Shown here piece by piece: positions 8,015 to 16,670 of a stretch of 47,920 nt of DNA. The position numbers were made by a program, and so were the translations under genes. Position 1 is the stretch's first letter; each line of letters begins with the position of its first letter. Below the pieces are notes generated by a model. The model did no database searches and was not told the DNA's origin. It saw nothing but the letters and a program-made list of their open reading frames with translations. The stretch is from CAYQEU01 sp964532005 (lineage in GTDB: Bacteria; Patescibacteriota; Doudnabacteria; UBA920): positions 1 through 47,920 of the forward strand of contig CAZHER010000008.1 in NCBI GenBank assembly GCA_964532005.1. The letters run 5' to 3'.

Positions 8015-8048
8015 GAAGCGCTGTATATCACAAGATAACAGCGCTTTT
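8015..8048 (+). terminator. Rho-independent terminator
   Basis: AAGCGCTGT paired with ACAGCGCTT followed by TTTTATAAT, 14 bp after the stop at 8000. The T tract runs directly into the promoter of the next gene. Confidence 0.85.
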
Positions 8049-8053
8049 TATAA

Positions 8054-8069
8054 TGCTATAATACTGATA
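8054..8069 (+). promoter_or_regulatory. Extended -10 promoter, predicted leaderless start
   Basis: TGCTATAAT with TATAAT at 8057-8062. The base 7 nt after the hexamer is 8069, the A of the ATG. The mRNA is therefore expected to begin at the start codon. Confidence 0.65.
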
Positions 8070-8359
8070 TGCCAGATATCAACTTCCTCATACTTGCCTA
8101 TTTAGTAGCAGCTAATATTTTATCCTTTGCCCTGGTCGGTCTCGATAAAGGAAAAAGTATAAACAACAGCCTTAATAGAATTCCTGAAGTTTATCTCTTT
8201 TTTTGTGCTTTATTCCTGTCTTCGCTGGGTATTTTACTTGGCATGCTCACCTTCCGACATAAAACAAGAAAATTGTATTTTATGGTTGGAATTTCAATAT
8301 TACTGCTTCAACAAACTTTGTTAATTATATATGTATTAAGAGCTATCAATGCAAGTTAA
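8069..8359 (+). CDS. DUF1294 membrane protein
   Basis: A 96-residue DUF1294 protein with the family landmarks NILSFALVGLDKGKS (Asn, Asp-Lys), RIPEVYLFFCALFLSSLGILLGM and FRHKTRKLYF. Three to four TM helices. Function is unknown. The gene is preceded by an extended -10 spaced for a leaderless mRNA, and its last 11 nt overlap the next gene, indicating an operon. Confidence 0.88.
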   Translation: MPDINFLILAYLVAANILSFALVGLDKGKSINNSLNRIPEVYLFFCALFLSSLGILLGMLTFRHKTRKLYFMVGISILLLQQTLLIIYVLRAINAS

Positions 8360-9110
8360 GCTAATAAACCTAAACGTATGGTTGGGAGGAAAAAATCTTT
8401 GGGAAAATATAGTTGAATTTTTGAAAAATGAAAACCCAGATATATTAATGATTCAAGAAGCTTTTGCCAAGACGGACACTGATATACCCTACTTCCAGAC
8501 TGCGAAATCATTACAAAAAATTCTGGGGCACCAATTTTCCGAGCAAGCCATAGAGTGTATTTTATCCAATGGTGAAGTTTCTGCTAGTCCCGTTACCAAT
8601 GCAATCTTGAGTAAATTCCCTCTTGAAAACAAGCATATTGAGTGGGTTCACGGAAGCGAACCAAAAGAGGTAGACGATAGAGAAAAAACAACGATCGCAA
8701 ATTTCCCTAGAAATCTTTTGCATTGCCAATGTAAAATAAATGACAAAATTTATAATCTAATGGTTACGCATGGTGTCTGGGCATTCGACCACATAGAAAC
8801 TGAAAACCAAAAAGCAATGGGCAAGAAAATTTCTTCCTACATGGAAGGAAAAGAAAACGTAATACTTTCGGGAGATTTCAACGTAAATGAAAATACGGAA
8901 ACAATAGCGTCTATAGAAAAGAAATTAGTGAACATATTTAAAGGACAACGGTCATCCAGTTTCAATATGAAACAAAAAACAGAACCCGGATACGCAAAGG
9001 CTGTTGTTGACTTTGTCTTCTCCAGCCCAAACATTAAAATACTGAGTCAATATTCCCCGGATGTGAATGTATCGGACCACCAAACCCAAGTGGTAATTTT
9101 TGATTTATAA
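8349..9110 (+). CDS. Endonuclease/exonuclease/phosphatase family hydrolase
   Basis: A 253-residue single-domain EEP (DNase I-like) protein. Catalytic landmarks are in order: LNVW near the N-terminus (Asn), MIQEAF (Glu near residue 37), MVTHGVWAFDH, SGDFNVNE (Asp/Asn), VDFVFSS and the terminal SDHQTQVV (Asp-His). These bind a divalent metal and cleave phosphoesters. No signal peptide, so it is presumably cytoplasmic. The substrate (DNA, lipid or nucleotide phosphate) cannot be decided. It overlaps the DUF1294 gene by 11 nt. Confidence 0.88.
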   Translation: MQVKLINLNVWLGGKNLWENIVEFLKNENPDILMIQEAFAKTDTDIPYFQTAKSLQKILGHQFSEQAIECILSNGEVSASPVTNAILSKFPLENKHIEWVHGSEPKEVDDREKTTIANFPRNLLHCQCKINDKIYNLMVTHGVWAFDHIETENQKAMGKKISSYMEGKENVILSGDFNVNENTETIASIEKKLVNIFKGQRSSSFNMKQKTEPGYAKAVVDFVFSSPNIKILSQYSPDVNVSDHQTQVVIFDL

Positions 9111-10589
9111 TTAACCTAGATCTGATAGATCAATCACTTCATCAATTCTCACTTGCTGGACAAAGTCCGGTATGTGAGAAACCATAACCAACGCCCCTTC
9201 ATACCCATCCAAAGCTTTTGCAATAATGGGCAAATGCCGAAAGTTGATATGGTTGGTAGGCTCGTCTAAAATTAACAAGCCCGGCCTCTGCAGAACCAGA
9301 CGGCAAAACGACAACAAGCCTTTTTGCCCTTCGGACAAAGATTCAATCCGTCTGCTCAATATTTTGCCGTCCAATAAAAACCCTGCGGCTGTTGAGCGCA
9401 AGATATGTTCATCAAACAATTTCATCGAATCTTTTAACATATCAAAAGCTGTTTGTTCAAAATCAAAATTGCTAAAATCCTGTTTATAGTAGCCAACTGC
9501 TACTTCTGGTGCTATAACAAAATCATCAAACTTTGTTGCAACTCCTGTAGCCAGTTTTTCCAAAAAAGTACTTTTGCCTATGCCATTTGGCCCAGAAACT
9601 AAAACATGAGTATTTTTCCTTATAACTAAGCCGGGTTTTCCTAAAACAACCCTGCCTTCATGGAATGCGGAAATTGAATTTATTTGCAAAATTTTACCGT
9701 TAAAAAACGGGTCAAATTCTTGCATAGGAATTTCAAAATTTCGTATAGTCCTATCCTCCTGCCTCACTTCAACAAGATTGTCTTCTGCTTCAGAAGCGCT
9801 CTCTCGCATCCTTTTTGCTACTGCACGCAGCTTTCCGCCTTTGTGGGCGAATACTTCAGCTTGGGATTTCTTTTCCTTTATTTGAGCTTGCATGCGAGCA
9901 TTTTGCAAATTTTCTCGTTCAATTCTGTTTTTGATTTCTTCTACTACATCATAATAATTTCCTGTATACTGTTCCACTTGCTTGGTGAATACGTCTAAAT
10001 ACAAAACACCGTCGGAAAAAGCGTTTAAGAAATCAGCATCATGGGAAATAACTATTACTGTTTTTTCATACATCATTAAAAAGCCGGTCAGGTGTTCAAC
10101 ACCTTGGGCATCCAAATTATTTGTTGGCTCGTCTAATAGAAGAATGTCCGGGTTTTGAATTAATGCATGGGCTAACAAAAGCCTTGCCTGTTGCCCGCCA
10201 GATAATTCTCTTACTGTTTTTTCCAGGGGTAGGTCAACATTAACAACTTGAAAAACTTCCTTTATCAATTTGTCTAAATTATATTTCTTTTCCGCAAAGG
10301 CAGTGGCAAAATAGTCACGAACAGTATGATCCAAATCTTCTTGTCTCATTACTTGTCGTGCAATGGCAATAGTTGCATCTTTAGGGGTAATAAAAATTTC
10401 TCCCTCGGTAGGCTTTAGCTCTCCGGTGACAAGCTTAAAAATTGTTGTTTTTCCAGCCCCATTCTGGCCCATCAAAGTAATTCGGCTCCCTGCCCTTACG
10501 GAAAAACTGGCCTCGTTTAATATGTACTTATCCGGCTCACGGACAAACGTTACGTCTGAGAAACGAAGTATTACATTTTCTGTGGTCAT
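9111..10589 (-). CDS. ABC-F family ATPase
   Basis: A 492-residue duplicated ABC ATPase without TM domains. First cassette: Walker A GQNGAGKT at 41-48, signature LSGGQ at 129-133, Walker B LLLDEPTNNLD at 150-160. Second cassette: Walker A GPNGIGKS at 333-340, degenerate signature LSEGQKG, LLILDEPTNHI. The basic linker at about 215-265 (arm/P-site tRNA interaction motif) carries many Lys/Arg. ABC-F proteins act on ribosomes in translation or antibiotic protection. ATG 10589 is preferred; a longer frame from ATG 10655 would translate through a terminator-like hairpin, which looks more like a leader. It is convergent with the EEP gene, with no intergenic space. Confidence 0.9.
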   Translation of the reverse strand: MTTENVILRFSDVTFVREPDKYILNEASFSVRAGSRITLMGQNGAGKTTIFKLVTGELKPTEGEIFITPKDATIAIARQVMRQEDLDHTVRDYFATAFAEKKYNLDKLIKEVFQVVNVDLPLEKTVRELSGGQQARLLLAHALIQNPDILLLDEPTNNLDAQGVEHLTGFLMMYEKTVIVISHDADFLNAFSDGVLYLDVFTKQVEQYTGNYYDVVEEIKNRIERENLQNARMQAQIKEKKSQAEVFAHKGGKLRAVAKRMRESASEAEDNLVEVRQEDRTIRNFEIPMQEFDPFFNGKILQINSISAFHEGRVVLGKPGLVIRKNTHVLVSGPNGIGKSTFLEKLATGVATKFDDFVIAPEVAVGYYKQDFSNFDFEQTAFDMLKDSMKLFDEHILRSTAAGFLLDGKILSRRIESLSEGQKGLLSFCRLVLQRPGLLILDEPTNHINFRHLPIIAKALDGYEGALVMVSHIPDFVQQVRIDEVIDLSDLG

Positions 10590-10601
10590 ATGTAATTTCT
10601 T

Positions 10602-10626
10602 AAAAAAATATCCCGCTCCTGTGCGG
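10602..10626 (-). promoter_or_regulatory. Terminator-like hairpin in ABC-F leader (attenuator candidate)
   Basis: On the minus strand CCCGC, loop ACAGGA, GCGGG, AT, then seven T, ending 12 nt before ATG 10589. No gene ends here on that strand, so the hairpin lies in the 5' leader. An in-frame leader ORF from ATG 10655 covers it. Ribosome-mediated attenuation is known for several ABC-F resistance genes; here it is inference. Confidence 0.5.
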
Positions 10627-10690
10627 GTACTGCCCTTTAAATATAGCTTATTCATGTGGTTAAGTCAACTAAAGATAATAGATTGATTCC

Positions 10691-10706
10691 TGCTATAATT
10701 AAACTA
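10691..10706 (+). promoter_or_regulatory. Extended -10 promoter, predicted leaderless start
   Basis: TGCTATAAT with TATAAT at 10694-10699; the base 7 nt further on is 10706, the A of the ATG. The same element and spacing occur before the gene at 8069. It drives the SWIM/flavin operon. Confidence 0.65.
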
Positions 10707-11011
10707 TGAAACCTTTGCTCTCACTCATTTCCAATGAACAATTAACAGAATTGGCATCCCGCTCTAATTTTAGATATGGTCAAGAAATATTGAAAAATGG
10801 AAAAATTATTATCAAAAAATCCAATACCTTCAATCTCATTGCTGAAGTACAATCCAAAAATAAAAACAGTAGGACGGTAGAACTTTCATCAACACCAAAA
10901 GGTTTCAGATGGAAATGCACTTGCACAGGCAGAAAAGACCTCTTTTGCAACCACTGTGTTGCAGTTGGACTTTTTGCCATCAATGATATAATAAATAAGC
11001 AAAATAAGTAA
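10706..11011 (+). CDS. SWIM zinc-finger protein
   Basis: A 101-residue protein with a SWIM zinc finger near its C-terminus: WKCTCTGRKDLFCNHCVAVGL gives CxC-x8-CxH. SWIM domains bind DNA or protein partners. The N-terminal part (RYGQEILKNGKI) is typical of the region preceding SWIM domains. Its stop lies 7 nt before the FMN-binding gene, so it is the first gene of the flavin operon. Its link to that pathway is unclear; it may be a regulator or simply a co-transcribed gene. Confidence 0.82.
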   Translation: MKPLLSLISNEQLTELASRSNFRYGQEILKNGKIIIKKSNTFNLIAEVQSKNKNSRTVELSSTPKGFRWKCTCTGRKDLFCNHCVAVGLFAINDIINKQNK

Positions 11012-11018
11012 CAAATAT

Positions 11019-11504
11019 ATGATGCCAGAACAAAAAAAAAGCACCCTTATTATTAGAATAGGAGCCGTAGTCCTTCTAATTTTAATTTACGTTGGTGTTA
11101 CCATGTACGTAAAAGACTCTAAACAGTCAAAACCGGAAAGCGCAGTCAATACCAATGTCAATACGGGAACTGAGCAAACCAACTCTCAACCATTAACGCC
11201 AGCAACGGCGTTCAAAAATGGAACCTACACTGCAGCCGGGGACTATATGACCCCAGGCGGAAAAGAGCAAATTACAATCACTGTTACAATTGCAAACGAT
11301 ACAATAGTTTCTACAACAGCTATGGCTCAAGCCAAAGCCCCAGCTTCCAAAGAGTTTATGGCTAAATTTGTTGATAATTATAAATCTCATGTAGTTGGCA
11401 AGAAAATAGCAGAAGTAAAGCTGGATAAAATTTCCGGATCCTCTTTGACTCCAAAAGGATTCAATGCCGCTTTAGAAAAAATAAAAGCCCAAGCCAAGTC
11501 CTAA
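11019..11504 (+). CDS. Membrane-anchored FMN-binding domain protein
   Basis: A 161-residue protein with a single N-terminal TM (about 9-31), a Thr/Asn/Gln-rich linker, and an extracytoplasmic FMN-binding domain (RnfG/NqrC type) at about 60-160: KNGTYTAAGDYMTPGG at its start and SGSSLTPKGFNAAL at residues 139-152. The latter corresponds to the S/TGAT flavinylation loop in which ApbE attaches FMN to Ser/Thr through a phosphoester. ApbE is encoded 3 nt downstream. The protein should carry covalent FMN outside the membrane and relay electrons. Which of Ser139, Ser141, Ser142 or Thr144 is modified cannot be decided. Confidence 0.85.
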   Translation: MMPEQKKSTLIIRIGAVVLLILIYVGVTMYVKDSKQSKPESAVNTNVNTGTEQTNSQPLTPATAFKNGTYTAAGDYMTPGGKEQITITVTIANDTIVSTTAMAQAKAPASKEFMAKFVDNYKSHVVGKKIAEVKLDKISGSSLTPKGFNAALEKIKAQAKS

Positions 11505-11507
11505 AAA

Positions 11508-12401
11508 ATGACAGGATCACAGCATCAACAGTGGCAGTATGAATTTGAAGCAATAGGAACAAAATGGGTCATAGATATTGGCACTCAGACAACAAAAATA
11601 TCGCAAGAAGATCTACTCCGGAACATTCATAATAGAATTTCTAAATTCGATAAAACGTATTCACGTTTCAGAACAGATTCTTTAGTGTCGCAGATATCTA
11701 GAACAGCGGGAATATACAATTTTCCTGCTGATGCAAAACTCCTGTTTTCCGCTTACCGAAAATTTTATGAACTTAGCGGTGGTGCGGTAACTCCTCTAAT
11801 CGGCAAAACCATGGAAGAGGCGGGGTATGATGCCAGCTATTCACTTAAACCAAAACTCTTAACCTCGCTCCCAGAATGGGACGAGGTTTTGTATTTTGAA
11901 AACAATCATCTTACTGTTAAACAACCCGTAATGCTGGACTTCGGTGCAGCAGGTAAAGGATACTTAGTTGATATAATTGGAGAACTAATTGAATCTTACG
12001 AGATAAACAATTTTTGTATTGATGCTGGTGGGGATATACTGCAAAAAAGTATTACCAACGACCCTATAAAAATAGGGCTGGAAAATCCAAAACAACAAGA
12101 TGAAGTAATCGGAATCGCAGAAATCACAAATAAAAGCTTGTGCGGCTCTGCCGGAAACCGGAGAAAATGGGAAGGATATAACCATATTATTAATCCCGTT
12201 AATTTAAAATCTCCTGAAAATATTATCGCAGTATGGACAGTGGCCAACTGCGCTTTGTTTGCAGATGGTCTTGCAACATGCTTGTTTTTTACGGAACCGG
12301 CACAGTTAAAATCGCATTTTGATTTTGAATACCTTATAATATATAAGGACATGACCTTTGAGCATTCGGCAAATTTTCCAGCCAAAATTTACCTTAATTA
12401 A
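11508..12401 (+). CDS. apbE: FAD:protein FMN transferase
   Basis: A 297-residue ApbE-family flavin transferase. Landmarks: SKFDKTYSRFRTDS near the N-terminus, GGAVTPLIGK, DFGAAGKGYLVD (about 144-155), FCIDAGGDI (about 169-177), HIINP and a C-terminal CALFADGLATCLFF block. It splits FAD and attaches FMN covalently to target Ser/Thr residues; Mg2+ is bound by the conserved Asp/Ala/Asp residues. No signal peptide or lipobox is evident, so export is uncertain although the presumed targets face outside. It is sandwiched between its two likely substrates, the FMN-binding protein and the RnfD-like fusion. Confidence 0.92.
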   Translation: MTGSQHQQWQYEFEAIGTKWVIDIGTQTTKISQEDLLRNIHNRISKFDKTYSRFRTDSLVSQISRTAGIYNFPADAKLLFSAYRKFYELSGGAVTPLIGKTMEEAGYDASYSLKPKLLTSLPEWDEVLYFENNHLTVKQPVMLDFGAAGKGYLVDIIGELIESYEINNFCIDAGGDILQKSITNDPIKIGLENPKQQDEVIGIAEITNKSLCGSAGNRRKWEGYNHIINPVNLKSPENIIAVWTVANCALFADGLATCLFFTEPAQLKSHFDFEYLIIYKDMTFEHSANFPAKIYLN

Positions 12402-12410
12402 GCCAAAAAT

Positions 12411-13925
12411 ATGAAATATATAGATAATTTTTTAAACTCCATAACAATGTACAAATTGGTATTGTACAGCCTCACGATCCTTTCCCTACTTGGAGTTGCC
12501 CTATCATTTGCCGGGATTTTGCCGTTCTCAGGCTGGCACATGCTGGTATCATTATTGCTTTTGCTTTTTGGATGCGCCATGACCAATAAAACTCTGTCAA
12601 CCGTTTTTCGAGTGCCAAGCAACATTGAGTCTTCATTTATCACGGCTTATATACTATTTTTAATTCTACCTCCGGTAGTTTCCGTTGCAACAGCCCTAGT
12701 TACACTGTTTGCCAGTATATTGTCAATGTCAGCAAAATACATTTTCACTGTGCAAGGCAAACATATTTTTAATCCAGCTGCATTCGGGGTAGTAATTATT
12801 GGAATAACTGGCTTGGGAGCGGCTACATGGTGGGTTGGCAGTTCGGTATTGCTAATACCGGTTACTATTATAGGTCTTTTAATGGTAAAAAAAATAAGAT
12901 GGACTTGGCTATTTTTTTCATTTATGTTTTTTTCCATTGCGGGCATATCTATAATTTCAGTTTTGCAAGGATTAGATGCGGATCAGGTTCTAATGGCTTC
13001 GATTCTGTCCGGCCCACTAATATTTTTTGGAGCAATAATGTTGACTGAACCTGCTACAGCGCCGCCTACAAGAAAAAAGCAGATTATTTATGGCGCACTT
13101 GTAGGTATTTTATATAATATTCCTTTTAACATCGGGCCAATATACAACTCTCCTGAACTAAGCTTAATATTTGGGAATATTTTTTCTTACATAGTCAGTC
13201 CCAAAGGAAGACCGCTTCTTCAGCTTAAAGAAAAAATACAACTTGCCCCGTTAATTTACGATTTTGTTTTTAAGTCCGATCGGAAAATTAATTTTACTGC
13301 TGGACAGTATATGGAATGGACAATTGACGAAAAACACGGTGACAGCAGGGGGAACAGAAGGTTTTTTACAATTGCTTCTTCCCCTACCGAACATGATATA
13401 AGAATTGGCGTTAAGATTCCGGAAGAGTCGAGCAGCTTTAAAAAAGCTCTGAAAGAACTAAAGCAAGGAGATCAAATTCTTGCGGGTCATCTTGCGGGAG
13501 ACTTTACCATGGCGAATTCCAGAAACCACCGATCCATTGTAGGAATAGCTGGCGGAATTGGTATTACTCCATTTCGCAGTATGATCAAAGAACTTTTGGA
13601 TAGAAGCCAGAAGTCCGATACCGTACTATTTTACGCATGTAGCGATCCAAGCGAATTCGTTTATGAAGATATATTTGAAAAAGCAAAAGATTTGGGTGTT
13701 AAAACTGTATATGTACTCTCTGGCGCTAAATCCCTACCTAAAAATTGGACTGGCAAAACCGGCTATATTACTGAGGAAATGATAAAAAATGAGGTGCCAA
13801 ATTACCTGAACAAAGAATATTATCTTTCAGGGCCAAATGTTATGGTAGATGCCTATAAAAAACTGTTGTTGTCAATGAAAATAAAAAGAATAAACATTCA
13901 TACAGACTATTTCCCAGGATATTAG
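12411..13925 (+). CDS. RnfD/NqrB-like membrane domain fused to ferredoxin-NAD(P)H reductase
   Basis: A 504-residue fusion. Residues about 15-255 form an 8-9 TM NqrB/RnfD/RnfE-type domain with TEPATAPPTRKKQ at 212-224, matching the TDPVT-S-MT loop of RnfD/NqrB in which Thr carries covalent FMN (candidate Thr220). Residues about 275-504 are an FNR module: RRFFTIASSP (FAD, about 314-323), GIAGGIGITPF (nucleotide binding, about 378-388), YACSDPSEF, YLSGPNVMVDAY and a terminal aromatic FPGY. There is no iron-sulfur motif. It probably passes electrons from cytoplasmic NAD(P)H to flavin and outward to the FMN-binding partner. The spacing to apbE is 9 nt. Confidence 0.88.
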   Translation: MKYIDNFLNSITMYKLVLYSLTILSLLGVALSFAGILPFSGWHMLVSLLLLLFGCAMTNKTLSTVFRVPSNIESSFITAYILFLILPPVVSVATALVTLFASILSMSAKYIFTVQGKHIFNPAAFGVVIIGITGLGAATWWVGSSVLLIPVTIIGLLMVKKIRWTWLFFSFMFFSIAGISIISVLQGLDADQVLMASILSGPLIFFGAIMLTEPATAPPTRKKQIIYGALVGILYNIPFNIGPIYNSPELSLIFGNIFSYIVSPKGRPLLQLKEKIQLAPLIYDFVFKSDRKINFTAGQYMEWTIDEKHGDSRGNRRFFTIASSPTEHDIRIGVKIPEESSSFKKALKELKQGDQILAGHLAGDFTMANSRNHRSIVGIAGGIGITPFRSMIKELLDRSQKSDTVLFYACSDPSEFVYEDIFEKAKDLGVKTVYVLSGAKSLPKNWTGKTGYITEEMIKNEVPNYLNKEYYLSGPNVMVDAYKKLLLSMKIKRINIHTDYFPGY

Positions 13926-13947
13926 CAACAAAACCTGATTTCCCTCG

Positions 13948-13963
13948 TGATATACTTAATTCA
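13948..13963 (+). promoter_or_regulatory. Extended -10 promoter, predicted leaderless start
   Basis: TGATATACT (TG 13948-13949, TATACT 13951-13956); 7 nt beyond the hexamer is 13963, the A of the ATG of the P-type ATPase. Confidence 0.6.
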
Positions 13964-16638
13964 TGGCAACTTACTGGCATATTGAGTCACGAGCAGACTT
14001 ACTTAAAAAATTTAAAAGTTCAGAGCGAGGACTAACCCCAAACCAAGTCAAGGAAAACTTGTCTATTTTTGGTGCCAACTTACTCCCGGAGACCAAAACA
14101 GATAGTATTGTTATTATATTCCTCAGGCAATTTCAGAGCCCGTTAATCTATGTCCTGTTACTGGCAGGAGTGATTATTATTTATATAAAAGAATATGTAG
14201 ATGCTGGAATAGTGGCTTTCATTTTAATATTCAACGCCGTAATAGGTGCTTTCCAAGAAGGGCGGGCACAAAACACCCTGGCCTCTCTAAAAAAATATAT
14301 AGAAACAAAAGCCACTGTACTAAGAGGTGGTGTGGAAGAAATCATTAGCGATACCAGCGTAGTCCCTGGAGACATACTCATTTTAGAAGAAGGCGAGAAA
14401 ATCGCTGGCGACGCCAGACTTATTGAATCTTCAGGCCTCCTTGTAGATGAAAGCGCTTTAACTGGAGAATCGCAGCCTGTAGAAAAAACCTCGGGGGCTT
14501 TGCATCAACCCAACCTAGCAGTCTCAGATCAGACCAATATGGTATTTAAAGGTACTCATGTGTTGTCTGGCTCCGGCAAAGCAATTGTTGTGGCTACTGG
14601 AATTAATTCTTTTATTGGAGGGATTTCCAATACCATTGCGCATATAGAATCGGAAGATCCTCTTAAAAAAGATTTTAGGCAACTTTCTAAACTGATCATA
14701 ATTACTGCGGTCACAATTTGCGGTGGCGTATTCGGATTAGGTTTGTTGGCAGGAAATAGTCTCAAAGAAATGTTTACAGTTGTTGTCTCGCTGGCAGTAT
14801 CTATTATCCCGGAAGGGTTGCCAATCGTACTAACGCTAGTGCTTGCCACCGGGGTGTGGAGGATGAGCAAGAGAAACGCTTTGGTAAAGAAACTCCAAGC
14901 TGTGGAGTCGCTTGGACAGGCTAAAGTCATAGCAGTAGACAAAACAGGAACTATTACCAAAAATGAGCTAGTAGTACAGCGCGTATATACCAACGGAAAA
15001 ATGTACGAGATCACGGGGAATGGATACGAACCAGACGGACAAGTCTTGCTAAATAATGTCGCAGAAAAGCCCCAAGAACACGAATCATTGATGCGTATAG
15101 CTAAATTATCAGGGCTCTCTGCAAACGGACGTGCAGTGTTTTCCGAAGAACAGCAAGTATGGCAAGTTTTTGGCGACCCGACAGAAGCTGCGCTAGTAGC
15201 ATTTTCCAAAAAAACAGGCAACGATCCAGATCGCCAAATACAAGAAACCCCCAGGGTTGGCGAACTTCCTTTTTCTTATGAAAACAAGTACCATGCTGTG
15301 CTCAACGAAGCAAAAAACGGTTTGGAATTAACAGTAATCGGTGCTTCAGAAAAAATTCTAGAGCTTGTTGAAAATGAATGGAGCGAACAGCGACAAAAAC
15401 CTTTAACAAAAATCCGCCGTGAAGAGATAAAATCCCAAATTGAAGAACTATCTAAAAGTGGTTTTAGGGTACTTGGTGTTGCAACCAAAGAACACCAAAG
15501 CAAAGCATTAACCCATAATCACATAACTGGAATGAGTCTTGTTGGTCTTATTGGAATGCGAGACGTACTAAGACCGGAAGCCAAAGAGGCCCTGCTTCGA
15601 GCAAGCGAAGCAGGAATCAAGGTTGTTATGATAACCGGGGACCATAAGTTAACGGCAGAGGCTATAGCAGCTGAAGTTGGAATATTCAAATTAGGTGATA
15701 CGGTTCTGAGCGGCACCGAATTGGAAGAATTGTCAGATAATGAGTTGGCGCACAAACTCGGTACGGTAAGCGTTTTCGCCCGCGTCACCCCTGAACATAA
15801 AATGAGAATAATAGAAGCTTATAAATCTCGTCATGAGATAATTGCCATGACTGGAGACGGCGTTAACGATGCCCCTTCTCTTGTTGCTGCCGACTTAGGA
15901 GTATCAATGGGTAAAATTGGAACTGAGGTTGCCAAAGAAGCTTCTGATATAGTTCTACTGGATGATAATTTTGGTTCTATTGTCGCCGCAGTCGAAGAAG
16001 GACGAAATATATACAAAACGATTAAAAAAGTTATTTTGTATTTGGTATCTACCGGATTCGGCGAGGCATTTACAATCGCTTTTGCTTTAATTGCGGGTTT
16101 TCCTTTACCGCTGGTTGCGGCGCAAATTATCTGGCTAAATTTTGTTACCGACGGGTTCCTTACCATAGCTCTTGCAATGGAGCCGAGGGAACAAGGTTTA
16201 TTGGAAAAACCAAACCAAAACGGCAGCCAAAATCTGATTGACCACCAGATGAAAATTCGTATTGTTACCATGGCCTTGACCATGGCTTTAGGATCATTGT
16301 GGATGTTTAGCCAATATCACCAAGGAGAAATAATTAAAGCTTGGAGCATATCAATGACAACTCTGGCAGTATTCCAGTGGCTGAACGCATGGAACTGTCG
16401 CCACGGCTCCCGATCCCTGTTTGCCCTCAGTCCTTTTAGCAACATATACCTGCTTGGTGCAACAATACTGGTTATTATCCTTCAAATGTTTGCCATCTAT
16501 AATCCATTTTTTCAAAAGATCCTTAAGACCACAGGGCTCAGCATTAACGAATGGGTGCTTATTCTAGCAGTATCATCTTCTATAATCGTAGTTGAGGAAG
16601 TGCGCAAACTCATTCAACGCAGACGACAAAAAGCATAA
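13963..16638 (+). CDS. P-type cation-transporting ATPase (P2 type)
   Basis: An 891-residue P2-type ATPase. In order: cation ATPase N-terminal domain (WHIESRADLLKKFKSSERGLT), TM1-2, actuator domain with DESALTGES, TM3-4 with IPEGLP (ion-binding kink), phosphorylation site DKTGTITKNE (Asp326), nucleotide-binding domain with GDPTEAAL, hinge MTGDGVNDAPSL, and TM5-10. PEGLP and the overall layout fit Ca2+ (SERCA/PMR1-like) or Na+/K+ pumps; ion specificity is not resolved. Length is normal. It follows the flavin operon by 37 bp but has its own extended -10 promoter. Confidence 0.93.
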   Translation: MATYWHIESRADLLKKFKSSERGLTPNQVKENLSIFGANLLPETKTDSIVIIFLRQFQSPLIYVLLLAGVIIIYIKEYVDAGIVAFILIFNAVIGAFQEGRAQNTLASLKKYIETKATVLRGGVEEIISDTSVVPGDILILEEGEKIAGDARLIESSGLLVDESALTGESQPVEKTSGALHQPNLAVSDQTNMVFKGTHVLSGSGKAIVVATGINSFIGGISNTIAHIESEDPLKKDFRQLSKLIIITAVTICGGVFGLGLLAGNSLKEMFTVVVSLAVSIIPEGLPIVLTLVLATGVWRMSKRNALVKKLQAVESLGQAKVIAVDKTGTITKNELVVQRVYTNGKMYEITGNGYEPDGQVLLNNVAEKPQEHESLMRIAKLSGLSANGRAVFSEEQQVWQVFGDPTEAALVAFSKKTGNDPDRQIQETPRVGELPFSYENKYHAVLNEAKNGLELTVIGASEKILELVENEWSEQRQKPLTKIRREEIKSQIEELSKSGFRVLGVATKEHQSKALTHNHITGMSLVGLIGMRDVLRPEAKEALLRASEAGIKVVMITGDHKLTAEAIAAEVGIFKLGDTVLSGTELEELSDNELAHKLGTVSVFARVTPEHKMRIIEAYKSRHEIIAMTGDGVNDAPSLVAADLGVSMGKIGTEVAKEASDIVLLDDNFGSIVAAVEEGRNIYKTIKKVILYLVSTGFGEAFTIAFALIAGFPLPLVAAQIIWLNFVTDGFLTIALAMEPREQGLLEKPNQNGSQNLIDHQMKIRIVTMALTMALGSLWMFSQYHQGEIIKAWSISMTTLAVFQWLNAWNCRHGSRSLFALSPFSNIYLLGATILVIILQMFAIYNPFFQKILKTTGLSINEWVLILAVSSSIIVVEEVRKLIQRRRQKA

Positions 16639-16639
16639 A

Positions 16640-16648
16640 TGTTATACT
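16640..16648 (+). promoter_or_regulatory. Extended -10 promoter of MBL gene
   Basis: TGTTATACT with TATACT at 16643-16648, just after the ATPase stop at 16638. The predicted start near 16655 leaves a 16-nt leader with no SD. Confidence 0.5.
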
Positions 16649-16670
16649 TCATATAAATCAAACAAATATA

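Noticed and set aside
10590..10655. N-terminal extension of the ABC-F protein from ATG 10655
   Set aside because: It would translate through a terminator-like hairpin and adds residues without family similarity; ATG 10589 starts right before the conserved first cassette. Kept as an attenuator leader candidate.
14556..15221. 221-codon minus-strand ORF inside the P-type ATPase
   Set aside because: Shadow frame: Ser/Thr/Pro-rich low-complexity translation, no start signal, and the plus frame carries all ATPase motifs.
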